From NCBI RefSeq assembly GCF_010692395.1, contig NZ_JAAHHS010000045.1, forward strand, positions 1 through 33,647: a stretch of 33,647 nt of DNA, written 5' to 3'. Of this stretch, positions 31,851 to 33,647 are shown in pieces. A program made the translations under genes and the position numbers. Position 1 is the stretch's first letter. Every line of letters begins with the position of its first letter. The notes beneath the pieces were generated by a model. That model ran no database searches. It was not told the DNA's origin and was given only the letters and a program-made list of their open reading frames with translations. The DNA is from Moorena sp. SIO3H5. Its GTDB lineage: Bacteria > Cyanobacteriota > Cyanobacteriia > Cyanobacteriales > Coleofasciculaceae.

Positions 31851-33215
31851 TTATGCTGCAGATACTCTCAGCCTACTCAAGCAATCATTAAGATCTGCCA
31901 AAGCGCGATCGCGATATGCTCCATACCGTTCTCGCTTATTCTTTATCCGCACTGGTAATTCGGGTAAAATGCCAAAATTTGGTGGCATAGGCTGAAAATG
32001 CTTAGGTGATGCGGAACTGATAAAGTCAAACAAGGCTCCCATCATCGTAGTGGGTGGCATGGTTACCAGTTCCAATCCCAATACTAATCGCGCCGCATTG
32101 GTACCAGCCAGCCACCCTCCTGCAGCAGCTGCTGTATAACTTTCTGTTCCTACCAATTGACCAGCTGCCAACAAAGTAGACCGTTTTTTGAACTGTAGGG
32201 TTGGTTCCAATAACTCAGGAGCATTGAGAAAGGTGTTGCGATGCATCACTCCCATGCGCACAAACTCTGCTTCTTCCAAACCTGGAATTAGTCGAAAGAC
32301 CCGTTTCTGCTCACCCCAGCGCAAATTAGTTTGGAATCCCACCATATTCCACAGCTGACCTGTTTTATCTTCCTGTCGCAGCTGTACCACAGCATAAGGA
32401 CGCTGATGCTGATTTTCTGGGGCGCGGAAGTCTCCCTTACGGGCATCAAACAGTCCCACTGGCTTCAGAGGACCGTAGCGCATAGTATCTTCCCCCCGAC
32501 GAGCCATCTCCTCAATCGGTAAGCACCCTTCAAAAAATTTAGCAGTTTCTTGCTCAAAGTCTTTCAATTCTGCCTTTTGGGCTGCACACAGTTCTTCCCA
32601 GAAGTGAAGATATTGCTCCCGATTCATGGGACAATTAAGATAAGCCGCTTCTCCTTTGTCATACCGGGATGCCATAAAGGCAATATCACGATTGATGGAT
32701 TCCCCCACTACAATCGGTGATGCGGCATCAAAAAAACTAAAGTATTCTAAACCAGTGAACTGTTGCAGGTCTTGGGCTAAAGCAGGACTAGTCAACGGAC
32801 CGGTTGTCAGTACCACCACCCCTGTGGTAGGAATTTGCGGAACTTCCTCCCGCTGCAACTCGATCAGGGGATGACTAGCTAAGGTTTCCGTCAATTCCCG
32901 ACTAAATACTGCTCGGTCTACAGCTAAGGCACCCCCAGCTGGAACAGCATGTTGATCAGCTTTGCCAATAATAATTGAATCAAGGCGTCTCAATTCTTCG
33001 TGCAACAAACCCGCAGCGCGATCGCTTGACTTAGCACCAAAAGAATTGCTACATACTAATTCTGCCAATTCGACCGTATGGTGAGCCGGGGATAGTCGCA
33101 CTGGTCGCATTTCGTGCAACACCACTGGTACTCCAGCCTGAGCAATTTGCCAAGCGGCTTCTGTACCCGCTAGTCCACCACCGATAACATTTACTTGTTG
33201 TTTGTCATTAGTCAT
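31851..33215 (-). CDS. trmFO: methylenetetrahydrofolate-tRNA-(uracil-5-)-methyltransferase
   Basis: Flavoprotein that makes 5-methyluridine at position 54 of tRNA using methylenetetrahydrofolate. 454 residues, normal length. The FAD-binding loop is [12 protein letters not shown] (10-21). Cys55 in [13 protein letters not shown] and the Cys in YLNCPMN are the two conserved cysteines of the family. [26 protein letters not shown] and [16 protein letters not shown] also match. The ATG at 33215 gives the expected N-terminus. It is a lone minus-strand gene, preceded upstream by a short tandem array (33236-33293) and followed downstream by the MITE-like element. Confidence 0.96.
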   Translation of the reverse strand: MTNDKQQVNVIGGGLAGTEAAWQIAQAGVPVVLHEMRPVRLSPAHHTVELAELVCSNSFGAKSSDRAAGLLHEELRRLDSIIIGKADQHAVPAGGALAVDRAVFSRELTETLASHPLIELQREEVPQIPTTGVVVLTTGPLTSPALAQDLQQFTGLEYFSFFDAASPIVVGESINRDIAFMASRYDKGEAAYLNCPMNREQYLHFWEELCAAQKAELKDFEQETAKFFEGCLPIEEMARRGEDTMRYGPLKPVGLFDARKGDFRAPENQHQRPYAVVQLRQEDKTGQLWNMVGFQTNLRWGEQKRVFRLIPGLEEAEFVRMGVMHRNTFLNAPELLEPTLQFKKRSTLLAAGQLVGTESYTAAAAGGWLAGTNAARLVLGLELVTMPPTTMMGALFDFISSASPKHFQPMPPNFGILPELPVRIKNKRERYGAYRDRALADLNDCLSRLRVSAA

Positions 33216-33235
33216 TATATAGCAAAGGGAACTTC

Positions 33236-33293
33236 GGAACAGGGAATAGGGAATAGGGAATAGGGAGTAGGGAGTAGGGAGTAGGGAGTAGGA
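33236..33293. repeat. mixed (GGGAACA)/(GGGAATA)/(GGGAGTA) short tandem array
   Basis: One GGAACA unit, then GGGAATA units, then four GGGAGTA units. The order suggests unit drift within one array. It lies upstream of trmFO. Confidence 0.85.
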
Positions 33294-33443
33294 TAAAAAT
33301 CCTGTCTACCTCATTACTATTCAAACCACTTTATTCAATTGTTAATTGTTAATTTTTAACTTTTAATATCAAATTTCAAATTAACAATTTTATAGTCTTA
33401 GTTTTCACTCCTCAATTTTAATTTGTAACGGGGCATTATCTGA

Positions 33444-33647
33444 CTAAATAGTTAACAACTTAGTGATTGTTCCTGGTACTGGCAAAATAATAATGACTAA
33501 AATCAACAAGGCGATAATTCCGCACAAATCTCGCCAGTTGTCAAGTTCTGAAACATCATTAAGGGCTGGTTCATCTGCCACTGGCATGAATAAAAGAATA
33601 ATTGCCCACAGGAGTAATTCTGGCTGAATCAATACTAGCAGCATCAT
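33444..33647 (-). CDS. small membrane protein, probably cut by the window edge
   Basis: At least 67 residues on the minus strand. Two Met codons occupy the last six bases, so the true start may lie beyond the window. Two hydrophobic helices are visible (MLLVLIQPELLLWAIILLFMP and LCGIIALLILVIIILPVPG), separated by an acidic loop (ADEPALNDVSELDNWRD). The protein ends KLLTI and a TAG at 33444-33446. I do not recognise the family. Flanking DNA to the left is A/T-rich with no terminator that I can point to. Confidence 0.5.
   Translation of the reverse strand: MMLLVLIQPELLLWAIILLFMPVADEPALNDVSELDNWRDLCGIIALLILVIIILPVPGTITKLLTI

Overview
The window looks like chromosomal DNA of a filamentous cyanobacterium. 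It carries psaE (photosystem I) and ndhO (the plant/cyanobacterial NDH-1 subunit), many GCGATCGC (HIP1-type) octamers, 7-bp short tandem repeats (GGGAACA, GGGAGTA, ATCGGGA types) between genes, and dispersed palindromic repeats built on GCGTTCGCGTAGC and CTTGATGCAGTCGCTCATGG. That repeat style resembles Moorena/Lyngbya-type genomes; the genus is inferred from memory, not tested.

Layout. 1-3026: the 3' part of an S9 peptidase cut by the window edge, a rhomboid protease and a small Trp-rich protein. 3429-11643: a signalling block made of a coiled-coil protein, an 871-residue membrane protein (eight 23-residue repeats, a roadblock/LC7-like region, one membrane helix, a BON-like region and an OmpA peptidoglycan-binding domain), a Ras-like small GTPase, and two convergent Ser/Thr kinases with single membrane segments. 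11679-12358: a four-helix-bundle gene between inverted arrays of short repeats. 12362-19435: housekeeping genes, namely mdh, ndhO, mutM, psaE and nagA on the minus strand and purE, cysC and sat on the plus strand. 19564-21867: a caspase-fold protein lacking both catalytic residues.

22256-25069 is the most defence-like segment. A DUF262 (GmrS/ParB-like) gene overlaps a HEPN gene by ATGA, and a DNA cytosine-5 methyltransferase faces them with a 1-nt gap. A Uma2-type nuclease follows. 25885-28419 encodes an unusual fusion: a cyclic-nucleotide-binding domain, an inactivated sigma-54-activator AAA+ domain, and a polytopic membrane iron-sulfur module. Then come tRNA-Arg(CCG), an M23 murein peptidase, a long non-coding repeat-rich stretch, a two-helix small membrane protein, a MITE-like element and trmFO. 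A small membrane protein gene runs off the right edge.

How the parts may work together. The coiled-coil, OmpA/roadblock and GTPase genes are co-oriented and look like one envelope-linked GTPase module, with the kinases as nearby signalling partners. cysC and sat are both sulfate-activation enzymes. The DUF262, HEPN and methyltransferase genes look like a modification plus effector immune cassette. Domain calls were made by eye; no search was run.
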